DNA of 64,000 nucleotides from Novosphingobium sediminicola. Lineage in GTDB: Bacteria > Pseudomonadota > Alphaproteobacteria > Sphingomonadales > Sphingomonadaceae. Location of the stretch: NCBI RefSeq assembly GCF_014196525.1, contig NZ_JACIDX010000013.1:1-64000 (forward strand), written 5' to 3'. Below, piece by piece: positions 25,382 to 33,531 of the stretch. Made by a program: the position numbers and the translations under genes. The notes beneath the pieces are model-generated. The model saw only the letters and a list, made by a program, of their open reading frames with translations. It did no database searches and was not told the origin of the DNA. Every line of letters begins with the position of its first letter. Within the stretch, counting starts at the first letter, position 1.

Positions 25382-26889
25382 TGATCGTCCGCATTTCCGA
25401 TGATTCGCTCGCCCTCGCGCTGGGGGCTGATGCTCTGGCCTCTGCCTTTGCGGCGGCGGGCGCCACGGTCGAGCGCGTGTCGAGCTGGGGTATGCACTGG
25501 CTCGAACCCTTGGTTGAGATTGACGGCATCGGCTATGGCCCCGCCACGATCGATGATGTGCCCGCCATCCTTGATGGTACCAGCGCGCTGAACATCGGCC
25601 CGATTGCCGAACACCCCTTCATCAAGCCCCAGCAGCGCCTGACCTTCGCCCGCGCCGGGCGGACGCGGCCCCTGAGCCTTGAGGATTATGAGGCGACCGG
25701 CGGCTGGTCCGGCCTGCGCCGCGCGCAATCCATGTCCGGCGAGGCGGTGATTGCCGAGGTTACCCAATCCGGCCTGCGCGGTCGCGGCGGGGCGGGCTTT
25801 CCGGCGGGGATCAAGTGGAACACCGTGGCCAAGGCGCCGGGCGGGCGCAAATATGTCGTCTGCAACGCCGATGAGGGCGATTCCGGCACCTTTGCCGACC
25901 GGATGCTGATGGAGGGCGATCCCTTCCAACTTATCGAGGGTCTGGCGATCTGCGCCCATGCCGTCGGCGCGCAGACAGCCTATATCTACACCCGCAGCGA
26001 ATATCCCCATGCGATCGCCAAGCTGCGCGCCGCCATTGACCTTGCCGCCGCCATCATCGCCCCGCTCCACATGGAAGTCCGCGAAGGCGCGGGCGCCTAT
26101 GTCTGCGGCGAGGAAACCTCGCTGCTCAATTCCATCGAGGGCAAGCGCGGCGTGGTGCGCGCCAAACCGCCTCTGCCCGCGCTCGAAGGTCTGTTCGGCT
26201 GTCCCACGGTGGTCAACAATGTGCTGACCATCGCGGCCATCCCGCATATCCTGTCCGAAGGCGGGGCGGCGGAATATGCCGCGCTGGGCGTGGACCGCAG
26301 CCTTGGCACCAAGCCGATCCAATTGGCGGGCAATATCAAGCATGGCGGGCTGTATGAAACAGCCTTTGGCATTTCGCTGCACGATCTGGTCTATACCGTC
26401 GGCGGCGGCACGGCCTCGGGCCGCCCGGTCAAGGCGGTGCAGGTGGGCGGACCTTTGGGCGCCTATATTCCCCCGACGCAATTCGATCTGCCGTTTGATT
26501 ATGAAGCCTATGCCAGAGCCGATGCCTTGATCGGCCATGGCGGCGTGGTGGTGGTGGACGACAGCGCCGACATGGGCCGCCTCGCCCGTTTCGCCATGGA
26601 ATTCTGCGCGGTGGAAAGCTGCGGCAAATGTACGCCATGCCGGATCGGCTCCACGCGCGGGGTTGAACTCCTCGACCGCATACGCGCCGGGGCCGAGGTG
26701 CTCGATCCCGTAGGCGCTCTGCCCCAGATGCACAATGCGCCCAAAGTGGCCCGCACCGCCGATCAGGATATCGCTCTGTTGGAAGAGCTGTGCGATACGA
26801 TGAAATTCGGCTCGCTCTGCGCTCTGGGCGGGTTCACGCCCTATCCGGTGTTGTCAGCGCTGAAGCACTGGCCGGAGGATTTCACATGA
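25378..26889 (+). CDS. fdsB: Formate dehydrogenase beta subunit (NuoF-like, FMN/NAD binding)
   Basis: From ATG 25378, which overlaps the fdsG stop, the product has 503 residues. An N-terminal thioredoxin-like segment of about 100 residues is followed by a NuoF domain: GLRGRGGAGFPAGIKW (FMN), NADEGDSGTFADR, GAGAYVCGEETSLLNSIEGK (NADH), and the [4Fe-4S] motif ESCGKCTPCRIGS. It reduces NAD+ with electrons from formate. A start upstream of 25378 would lie inside fdsG and is rejected. Its stop overlaps mobA by four bases. Confidence 0.95.
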   Translation: MMIVRISDDSLALALGADALASAFAAAGATVERVSSWGMHWLEPLVEIDGIGYGPATIDDVPAILDGTSALNIGPIAEHPFIKPQQRLTFARAGRTRPLSLEDYEATGGWSGLRRAQSMSGEAVIAEVTQSGLRGRGGAGFPAGIKWNTVAKAPGGRKYVVCNADEGDSGTFADRMLMEGDPFQLIEGLAICAHAVGAQTAYIYTRSEYPHAIAKLRAAIDLAAAIIAPLHMEVREGAGAYVCGEETSLLNSIEGKRGVVRAKPPLPALEGLFGCPTVVNNVLTIAAIPHILSEGGAAEYAALGVDRSLGTKPIQLAGNIKHGGLYETAFGISLHDLVYTVGGGTASGRPVKAVQVGGPLGAYIPPTQFDLPFDYEAYARADALIGHGGVVVVDDSADMGRLARFAMEFCAVESCGKCTPCRIGSTRGVELLDRIRAGAEVLDPVGALPQMHNAPKVARTADQDIALLEELCDTMKFGSLCALGGFTPYPVLSALKHWPEDFT

Positions 26890-27419
26890 TTCTGGGTGCG
26901 GTTCTTGCCGGCGGCCTCTCCACCCGCTTTGGCAGCGACAAGGCGCTGGCCGTGCTAGACGGTCAGACGCTGATCGCGCGCGCGGTGGCCTTGCTGGCCC
27001 GCCAATGCAGCGCGGTGGTGGTGGTCGGCCGCGAGGAGAGCCCCGCCCCCTGCATCCCCGACTGGCCCGCGCCGGGCATGGGGCCGCTGGGCGGATTGGC
27101 CGCCGCGCTGCGCCATGCGCGCGACAATGGCTTTACCGATGTGCTGTGCGTCTCTGTCGATGCGGTGGGGCTGGATGACCGCCTGCTGGGTCAACTCTTC
27201 CCCTCGCCCGCCTATGTCGAGAGCCAGCCCGTGATCGGCCTGTGGCCCGCCCATGCCGCCGATGCGGTCGAGGCGATCCTGCGCGGTGACGGCAAACATT
27301 CGCTGCGCGCGCTGGTCGAGGCGACCGGCGCTAGGGGCGTCACGCTGCATCGCCCGCCCGCCAATATCAATTCCCCCGACGATCTCGCCCAATGCGAGGA
27401 GGCAATCCATGGCCTATGA
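26886..27419 (+). CDS. mobA: Molybdenum cofactor guanylyltransferase
   Basis: This 177-residue protein has the MobA nucleotidyltransferase signature LAGGLSTRFGSDKAL at its N-terminus, then GMGPLGGLAAAL and VSVDAVGLDD. It joins GMP to molybdopterin to make the MGD cofactor that formate dehydrogenase needs. It overlaps fdsB at its start and fdsA at its end by 11 bases, so cofactor finishing and apo-enzyme are made together. In several known operons of this type the extra gene is fdsC (an FdhD-like sulfurtransferase); here mobA holds a place inside the operon instead. In VSVDAV the usual metal-binding Asp pair is partly altered. Confidence 0.92.
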   Translation: MILGAVLAGGLSTRFGSDKALAVLDGQTLIARAVALLARQCSAVVVVGREESPAPCIPDWPAPGMGPLGGLAAALRHARDNGFTDVLCVSVDAVGLDDRLLGQLFPSPAYVESQPVIGLWPAHAADAVEAILRGDGKHSLRALVEATGARGVTLHRPPANINSPDDLAQCEEAIHGL

Positions 27420-30243
27420 AATTCAGCCCGATTTCGGCACCCCGGCGCGTGATGGCGCTCCGGTAACCCTGACCATTGATGGGCGCGCCGTCACCGTTCC
27501 GGCGGGCACCAGCGTGATGCGCGCCGCCGCCGAGATTGGCGGGGCGATCCCCAAACTCTGCGCCACAGATAACGTCGAGGCGTTTGGTTCGTGCCGCATG
27601 TGTCTGGTCGAGATCGAGGGCGCGCGGGGCCTGCCCGCGTCCTGCACCACGCCGGTGGCGGCGGGGATGGTGGTGAAGACCCAGACGCCGCGTCTGGAGA
27701 AGATCCGGCGCGGGGTGATGGAGCTTTACATCTCCGACCACCCGCTCGACTGCCTGACCTGCAGCGCGAACAATGATTGCGAGCTTCAGGATACCGCCGC
27801 GCAGGTCGGCCTGCGCGATGTGCGCTATGGCTATGCGGGCGAGAACCATCTGGGTCAGGCGCCGGACCTGTCCAACCCCTATTTCGCGTTCGATGCCAGC
27901 AAGTGCATCGTCTGCTCGCGCTGCGTCCGGGCTTGCGAAGAGGTGCAGGGCACCTTTGCGCTGACCATTGAGGGACGCGGGTTTGATTCGGGCGTTTCGG
28001 CGGGGGCGAAGGCTGACGATTTCCTGTCGAGCGAATGCGTCTCCTGCGGGGCCTGCGTTCAGGCCTGCCCGACGGCGGCGCTGAACGAGAAGTCGGTGGC
28101 CGAGATCGGCAAGCCCGAACGCGCCGTGGTGACGACCTGCGCCTATTGCGGCGTGGGCTGCACCTTCCGCGCGGAAATGCGCGGCGATCAACTGGTGCGC
28201 ATGGTGCCGTGGAAGGATGGCAAGGCCAATCGCGGGCATAGCTGCGTCAAGGGCCGCTTTGCCTGGGGCTATGCCAACCATGCCGACCGGATCACCAAGC
28301 CGATGATCCGCGAGGCGATCACCCAGCCCTGGCGCGAGGTGTCGTGGGAGGAGGCGATCAGCTTTACCGCCAACCGCTTGAAGGCGATCAAGGCGCAATA
28401 TGGCGCGCGAGCCTTGGGCGGGATCACGTCGAGCCGCTGCACCAATGAAGAAGCCTTCCTTGTCCAGAAGCTGGTGCGCGGAGGGTTTGGCTCGAACAAT
28501 GTCGATACTTGCGCGCGGGTGTGCCATTCGCCCACCGGCTATGGGTTGAAGACCACCTTCGGCACCAGCGCGGGGACGCAGGATTTTGACAGCGTCGAGG
28601 ATTCAGACGTCATCCTCATCATCGGTGCAAACCCCACCGATGGGCATCCGGTGTTCGCCTCGCGCATGAAGAAGCGGTTGCGCCAAGGGGCGAAACTGAT
28701 CGTCATCGACCCGCGCCGGATCGACATGGTGCGCAGCCCGCATATCGAGGCCGCGCATCATCTGGCGCTGCAACCGGGCACCAATGTCGCGGTGTTGACG
28801 GCGCTTGCCCATGTGATCGTGACCGAAGGGCTGGCCGATGAGGCTTTTGTCCGCGAGCGTTGCGATTGGGATGAGTATCAGGATTGGGCGCGATTTGTGT
28901 CCGATGCTCGCCATTCGCCTGAGACGCTGGAGCCGGTAACGCGGGTTCCGGCGGAGGAATTGCGGGCGGCGGCACGGTTGTTTGCCACCCGGGGCAATGG
29001 CGCGATTTATTACGGCCTCGGCGTGACCGAACATTCGCAGGGTTCCTCCACCGTCATGGCGATTGCCAATCTGGCGATGGCGACGGGTAATGTCGGTCGG
29101 CGCGGCGTGGGGGTGAACCCTCTGCGCGGGCAGAACAATGTGCAGGGCGCCTGCGACATGGGCTCGTTCCCGCATGAATTGACCGGTTATCGCCATATTT
29201 CCGATGGCGACACGCGGGCGCAGTTCGAGGCGGAATGGGGCGTGGCGCTGGATGCGGAACCGGGTCTGCGCATTCCCAATATGCTGGATGCGGCGGTCGA
29301 TGGCAGCTTCCGCGCGATCTATATTCAGGGTGAGGATATCCTGCAATCCGACCCCAATACGCATCACGTTGCCGCAGGGCTTGCGGCGATGGACTGCGTG
29401 ATCGTGCATGACCTTTTCCTCAACGAAACCGCCAATTACGCCCATGTCTTCCTGCCGGGCAGCACTTTCCTTGAGAAGACCGGTACCTTCACCAATGCCG
29501 AGCGGCGCATCCAGATGGTGCGCCGGGTGATGGATCCGGCGAACGGTTATGAGGACTGGCAGGTCACGCAATTGCTGGCCCGCGCGATGGATCTGGATTG
29601 GGATTACAGCGATGCAGGCCAGATCATGGATGAGATCGCCCGCCTGACGCCTTCGTTTACCGGGGTGTCGCATGCACGGCTGGATGCCGAAGGCTCGCTG
29701 CAATGGCCGGTGAATGAGGCGCATCCCGATGGCAGCCCGATCATGCATGTCGATGGCTTTGTGCGCGGCAAGGGTAAGTTCGTCGTCACCGAATATATCC
29801 CCACCGATGAGCGTACCGGGCCTCGCTATCCGCTGCTGCTGACAACGGGGCGGATCCTCAGCCAATACAATGTGGGCGCGCAGACGCGGCGGACCGCCAA
29901 TTCCGTGTGGCATGCCGAGGATGTGCTGGAAATCCACCCGACCGATGCGGAAAACCGGGGCTTGTCCAGTGGCGATTGGGTGAAGCTGGCAAGCCGGGCG
30001 GGTGAGACGACCCTGCGCGCGCTGGTGACCGATCGCGTGGCGCCGGGCGTGGTTTACACCACCTTCCACCACCCCGATACGCAGGCCAATGTGGTGACCA
30101 CCGAGAACAGCGACTGGGCCACCAATTGCCCGGAATATAAGGTGACGGCGGTGCAAGTCATGCCCTCGAACGGGCCGACCGCGTGGCAGCGCGACTATGA
30201 AGCGCAGGCCCAGCAGGCGCGCAGGATCGAGGCAGCCGAATGA
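27409..30243 (+). CDS. fdsA: NAD-dependent formate dehydrogenase catalytic subunit
   Basis: ATG 27409 follows GAGGAGG and gives 944 residues. The N-terminus holds a [2Fe-2S] domain (C51, C62, C65, C79), a His-Cys cluster (H111, C115, C118, C124), and two ferredoxin [4Fe-4S] clusters (C166/169/172/176 and C210/213/216/220). The molybdopterin domain begins with a [4Fe-4S] set (C244, C247, C251, C279). The active site is VDTCARVCHSPTG, with metal ligand C372 and H373, so the enzyme uses Cys, not selenocysteine. It oxidises formate to CO2 at a Mo-bis-MGD centre in the cytoplasm. The frame is open upstream of 27409 but that part lies within mobA and is not native. Confidence 0.96.
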   Translation: MAYEIQPDFGTPARDGAPVTLTIDGRAVTVPAGTSVMRAAAEIGGAIPKLCATDNVEAFGSCRMCLVEIEGARGLPASCTTPVAAGMVVKTQTPRLEKIRRGVMELYISDHPLDCLTCSANNDCELQDTAAQVGLRDVRYGYAGENHLGQAPDLSNPYFAFDASKCIVCSRCVRACEEVQGTFALTIEGRGFDSGVSAGAKADDFLSSECVSCGACVQACPTAALNEKSVAEIGKPERAVVTTCAYCGVGCTFRAEMRGDQLVRMVPWKDGKANRGHSCVKGRFAWGYANHADRITKPMIREAITQPWREVSWEEAISFTANRLKAIKAQYGARALGGITSSRCTNEEAFLVQKLVRGGFGSNNVDTCARVCHSPTGYGLKTTFGTSAGTQDFDSVEDSDVILIIGANPTDGHPVFASRMKKRLRQGAKLIVIDPRRIDMVRSPHIEAAHHLALQPGTNVAVLTALAHVIVTEGLADEAFVRERCDWDEYQDWARFVSDARHSPETLEPVTRVPAEELRAAARLFATRGNGAIYYGLGVTEHSQGSSTVMAIANLAMATGNVGRRGVGVNPLRGQNNVQGACDMGSFPHELTGYRHISDGDTRAQFEAEWGVALDAEPGLRIPNMLDAAVDGSFRAIYIQGEDILQSDPNTHHVAAGLAAMDCVIVHDLFLNETANYAHVFLPGSTFLEKTGTFTNAERRIQMVRRVMDPANGYEDWQVTQLLARAMDLDWDYSDAGQIMDEIARLTPSFTGVSHARLDAEGSLQWPVNEAHPDGSPIMHVDGFVRGKGKFVVTEYIPTDERTGPRYPLLLTTGRILSQYNVGAQTRRTANSVWHAEDVLEIHPTDAENRGLSSGDWVKLASRAGETTLRALVTDRVAPGVVYTTFHHPDTQANVVTTENSDWATNCPEYKVTAVQVMPSNGPTAWQRDYEAQAQQARRIEAAE

Positions 30244-30449
30244 ATACGACCGATCATCTGATCAAAATGGCCAACCAGATCGCCGCCAACCTTGCCGCCC
30301 AAGGGCAAGAGGTGGCGATCCGCGAGACCGCCCAGCATATCATCGACTTCTGGGACCCACGCATGAAGGCCGGAATCGCGGCGGCCGATCGCGCGCAATT
30401 GTCCGAAATCGCCCGCGCGGCGGTGGGCATTGTAACGGCAAAGGCCTGA
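30240..30449 (+). CDS. fdsD: Formate dehydrogenase delta subunit
   Basis: This 69-residue protein starts on the last codon of fdsA (ATGA overlap). It has the FdsD pattern: a short helix beginning DHLIKMANQIAANL, then HIIDFWDPRMKAGI. FdsD is a small non-redox subunit bound to the FdsABG core and is needed for full activity or assembly. Size, order and motif all agree. Confidence 0.93.
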   Translation: MNTTDHLIKMANQIAANLAAQGQEVAIRETAQHIIDFWDPRMKAGIAAADRAQLSEIARAAVGIVTAKA

Positions 30450-30450
30450 G

Positions 30451-30861
30451 ATGAACCAGAATGAAGCGCTGGCCCTGCTGGGGCGTTATTATGCCGCGTT
30501 CAATGCGGGCGATAATGAAGCGATGCTTGCCTGCCTGACCGAGGATGTTGCCCATGACATCAATCAGGGCGCGCGACAGATCGGCAAAGAGGCTTTCCGC
30601 CAGTTCCTCGCCCATATGGATCGCTGCTATCGCGAAAGGCTGGAAGATATCGTGCTGATGGCCGATGATCAGGGCGAGCGCGGGGCGGCCGAATTTACCG
30701 TGCATGGGCAATATCTCGCCACGGACGAAGGGCTGCCCGAGGCGAAGGGGCAGAGTTACGTCCTGCCGGCGGGCGCGTTTTTCAGCTTTCGCGATGGGCT
30801 GATCGCGCGGGTTGGCGTCTATTACAATCTGGCCGACTGGATGCACCAGGTCGGGGCATAG
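30451..30861 (+). CDS. NTF2/SnoaL-like protein
   Basis: This 136-residue protein starts one base after fdsD. It has a cystatin-type NTF2-like fold: helix RYYAAFNAGDNEAMLACLTEDV, then conserved HDINQGAR, IGKEAFRQFLAHMDR and a closing VGVYYNLADW. Proteins of this kind are often annotated as ketosteroid isomerase-related. It is the last gene before the operon terminator and may handle a small formaldehyde-derived product or support the formate dehydrogenase. No substrate can be assigned. Confidence 0.82.
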   Translation: MNQNEALALLGRYYAAFNAGDNEAMLACLTEDVAHDINQGARQIGKEAFRQFLAHMDRCYRERLEDIVLMADDQGERGAAEFTVHGQYLATDEGLPEAKGQSYVLPAGAFFSFRDGLIARVGVYYNLADWMHQVGA

Positions 30862-30885
30862 GCGCTTTTTCCAAGATTGCTTTTC

Positions 30886-30920
30886 AACGCCTCGCGCCCA
30901 AGGGTTTGCGGGGCGTTTTT
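30886..30920 (+). terminator. Terminator of the frmA-fds operon
   Basis: AACGCCTCGC (30886-30895) pairs with GCGGGGCGTT (30908-30917), including one G-T pair, and a run of T follows to 30920. It is placed 25 bases after the last gene. Confidence 0.85.
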
Positions 30921-30961
30921 ACACCATATAACCAAAATGGATAGGCCACCCGTTCAGCGGG

Positions 30962-30989
30962 CAAAAAAAGACCCGGCCAAAGCCGGGTC
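30962..30989 (-). terminator. Terminator for the minus-strand regulator
   Basis: GACCCGGC (30970-30977) and GCCGGGTC (30982-30989) form an 8-base stem with a four-base loop. On the minus strand it is followed by a T run (plus-strand A run 30963-30969). It lies 140 bases beyond the stop of the wHTH gene. Confidence 0.8.
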
Positions 30990-31128
30990 GTGGAAGTTTG
31001 GGAGAGGATGCCTGAAAGGCACGTCCGATATGGGCTGGAATGGCCGGATCGGCAAGGCCAGAATTGTCTGAAATTCCTATTTGGATATATTAAATATAAT
31101 TGAAATCCAAATTGGCTTCAATCGCCAA

Positions 31129-31830
31129 TTATACACCTATCTGGATATTTTCTGTATTCATCAAGTCCATTTCAGCACGTCCAACCAGTTGATAACCACC
31201 CCCCGGCGCCGTCTGAATCCAGCCCGGCAAGCCCGCCACGGCCAGTTTCGAACGCAAACGACTCGTATGAACTGCCACGCTGTTGGTTTCCGGCACAAAG
31301 GACAGGTTCCACACATCACGCAGCAATTCGCGCTTGCCCACCGTTTCGCCCGGCGAATCCATAAGCCGCCAAAGGACCGCAAATTCGCGCGGATGCAGTC
31401 CCACCGACTTGTCGCCCACAAAGGCGTCACGCTCGATCAGATCGAGCCGCAGCGGCCCATGCTGACGCCAGCGCACCAGCGCTTCGGCCTGCTGTGTGAT
31501 GCGCAAGGCGCGCGCATGCAATTCGGGCAGGCCGATGGTCAAATCGCAAATATCGCCAAAACCGCGCCGCAACAGGCGCGCGCGCTCCTGCCCGTCGCTC
31601 ATGCCGATCACCAGCGCCCAGCGCCGCAACCGCACGCCGCGCGCGCCATTGAGCCAGCGCCATACACCGGCATCCACCGTTTCATGATCAATCAGAATCG
31701 GAGTGTCAGGCGTCAGTGCACGAATGGCTTCGGGCGAATTGATATCGTCCGACTGCATGCGCCACCCAGAGATCCGCAGATCGACGTCCCCGAAAATCGA
31801 ACGTCCGGCCAGCCAGTGAAAACACCGCAC
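31129..31830 (-). CDS. OmpR-type winged-helix protein with degenerate receiver
   Basis: This 233-residue protein's C-terminal 100 residues form a Trans_Reg_C winged helix: GLHPREFAVLWRLMDSPGETVGKRELLRDVW, then SVAVHTSRLRSKL and IQTAPGGGYQLV. The N-terminal part has receiver-like alternation but lacks a recognisable phosphoacceptor Asp at the end of its third strand (VIGMSDGQE occurs instead). It may therefore work without phosphorylation. It sits convergent to the formate dehydrogenase operon and next to the aminotransferase; no kinase gene is adjacent. Downstream translation to a later Met is possible (MQSDDIN). Confidence 0.8.
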   Translation of the reverse strand: MRCFHWLAGRSIFGDVDLRISGWRMQSDDINSPEAIRALTPDTPILIDHETVDAGVWRWLNGARGVRLRRWALVIGMSDGQERARLLRRGFGDICDLTIGLPELHARALRITQQAEALVRWRQHGPLRLDLIERDAFVGDKSVGLHPREFAVLWRLMDSPGETVGKRELLRDVWNLSFVPETNSVAVHTSRLRSKLAVAGLPGWIQTAPGGGYQLVGRAEMDLMNTENIQIGV

Positions 31831-31971
31831 CGCGTATCCCCCAAACAGAAAAACAATTCATCATCGGGGACAGTGGGCATAATAGCTGAGCCATTGGTAA
31901 TGCCAAAAAGTTAACGCTCATTTAGGCATAGGCGGCGCATTTGGGGCGCGCATGACAAAGAAAACATTAAA

Positions 31972-32004
31972 CCAAAACGCCCGGCGCATCTCTGCACCGG
32001 GCGT
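31972..32004 (-). terminator. Terminator of the aminotransferase gene
   Basis: ACGCCCGG (31977-31984) and CCGGGCGT (31997-32004) form a stem. On the minus strand the stem is followed by TTTT (plus-strand A run 31974-31977). It lies 27 bases after the stop of the minus-strand aminotransferase gene. Confidence 0.75.
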
Positions 32005-32031
32005 CATGTTAATTCCAAAATCTTAAAAATT

Positions 32032-33240
32032 TCAGCCCGTTTTGCCCGGGGGAACATTAACCCCCATGCTGGTCAGATAGCGCTTTACGTTGCGCGCGGC
32101 CTGACGCAGGCGCTGTTCGTTTTCGACCATGGCGATGCGGACATAGCCTTCGCCATCCTCGCCATAGCCCACGCCCGGCGCCACGGCGACTTCGGCATGA
32201 GTCAGCAATTGCTTGGAAAATTCCAAAGACCCAAGATGCGCCAGCGCAGGCGGCAAAGGCGCCCATGCGAACATGCTGGCCTTGGGGCTGGGAATATCCC
32301 AACCGGCGCGGCCAAAGCTTTCCACCATCACATCGCGGCGCTTTTGATAAAGCAGTCGGTTCTGTTCAACGATATCCTGCGGGCCGTTGAGCGCCGCACA
32401 GGCCGCCGCCTGAATCGGGGTGAACGCGCCGTAATCCAAATAGGATTTCACCCGCGTCAGCGCCGCGATCAACTGCTTGTTTCCAACCGCAAAGCCTACG
32501 CGCCAGCCGGCCATGCTGAAGGTCTTGGACATGCTGGTGAATTCCACCGCAACATCCTTGGCGCCGGGCACTTCGAGGATCGAGCGCGTCGGGTTCCCGT
32601 CAAAATACAGCTCGGAATAGGCAAGGTCGGACAGGATCCACACCTTGTTTTCCTTGGCCCAGGCCACCAGCCGCTCATAGAACGCCAGATCGACCGTTTC
32701 GGCGGTGGGGTTGCTGGGATAATTGACGATCAGCACCGAGGGACGCGGCACCGAATATTTCATCGCGCGGTCCAGCGAATCCCAATAACGCTCATCCGGC
32801 GTCGTGGGCACCGAGCGGATCGTCGCGCCCGCGATAATGAAGCCGAACGTGTGGATCGGATAGGACGGATTAGGCGCCAGCACGACATCGCCGGGCGCCG
32901 TGATCGCGGTAGCCAGGCTGGCCAGCCCTTCCTTAGACCCCATCGTCATCACCACTTCGGTTTCGGGATCGAGATCCACGTTAAACCGGCGGCCATAATA
33001 ATTGGCCTGCGCCTTGCGGATGCCGGGGATGCCTTTGGACGCCGAATAGCCATGCGCGCTGGGCTTTTGCGCCACTTCGCACAGTTTTTCGATGACATGG
33101 GGCGGCGGGGGCAGATCGGGGTTGCCCATGCCAAGGTCGATGATGTCCTGCCCGCTAGCTCGTGCTGCGGCCCGCATCGCATTGACTTCGGCGATGACAT
33201 AGGGCGGCAGTCGCTTCATGCGGTAGAATTCTTCGGACAT
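32032..33240 (-). CDS. PLP-dependent aminotransferase (AlaC/DapL-like)
   Basis: ATG 33240 follows AGGAAAGG and gives 402 residues. It is a fold-type I class I/II aminotransferase: IIDLGMGNPDLPPP near the start, HGYSASKGIPGIR, PNPSYPIHTFGF, the LIVNYPSNPTAETV loop, ILSDLAYSELYFDG, and SMSKTFSMAGWRVGF with the PLP-binding Lys. This grouping fits AlaC (alanine transaminase) and proteins labelled LL-diaminopimelate aminotransferase. Alphaproteobacteria normally make lysine by the succinylase route, so AlaC-like activity is more likely. The open frame upstream of 33240 is in the divergent promoter region and is not native. Confidence 0.88.
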   Translation of the reverse strand: MSEEFYRMKRLPPYVIAEVNAMRAAARASGQDIIDLGMGNPDLPPPPHVIEKLCEVAQKPSAHGYSASKGIPGIRKAQANYYGRRFNVDLDPETEVVMTMGSKEGLASLATAITAPGDVVLAPNPSYPIHTFGFIIAGATIRSVPTTPDERYWDSLDRAMKYSVPRPSVLIVNYPSNPTAETVDLAFYERLVAWAKENKVWILSDLAYSELYFDGNPTRSILEVPGAKDVAVEFTSMSKTFSMAGWRVGFAVGNKQLIAALTRVKSYLDYGAFTPIQAAACAALNGPQDIVEQNRLLYQKRRDVMVESFGRAGWDIPSPKASMFAWAPLPPALAHLGSLEFSKQLLTHAEVAVAPGVGYGEDGEGYVRIAMVENEQRLRQAARNVKRYLTSMGVNVPPGKTG

Positions 33241-33531
33241 CGGACCTTTCCTGTATTTTTCCCCACGAACACGCATCGACACATACGCCACCATGGCGAA
33301 GTGCGGGCGCCCAAGCGGCGCCACCACGGCGGGGGAGGCCGCTCCCATGCGCCTTTTTGCCCCGAAACGCGAGAGCGGGATGCAAAAAATTTGCAAGCGG
33401 CCCCGGCGCGCTCGCAAAATCAGGAAAAGACCGTCATCAATTTTACGCCATGCTGGCGCATCAAATGCTTGCCGCAGGCGCACAGTCGTATCATGCTGGG
33501 CCGGAATTGAGGCGACCGGGAGAACAAGCGC

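Noticed and set aside
27253..27408. Upstream extension of fdsA
   Set aside because: It lies inside mobA in another frame; GAGGAGG precedes the ATG at 27409.
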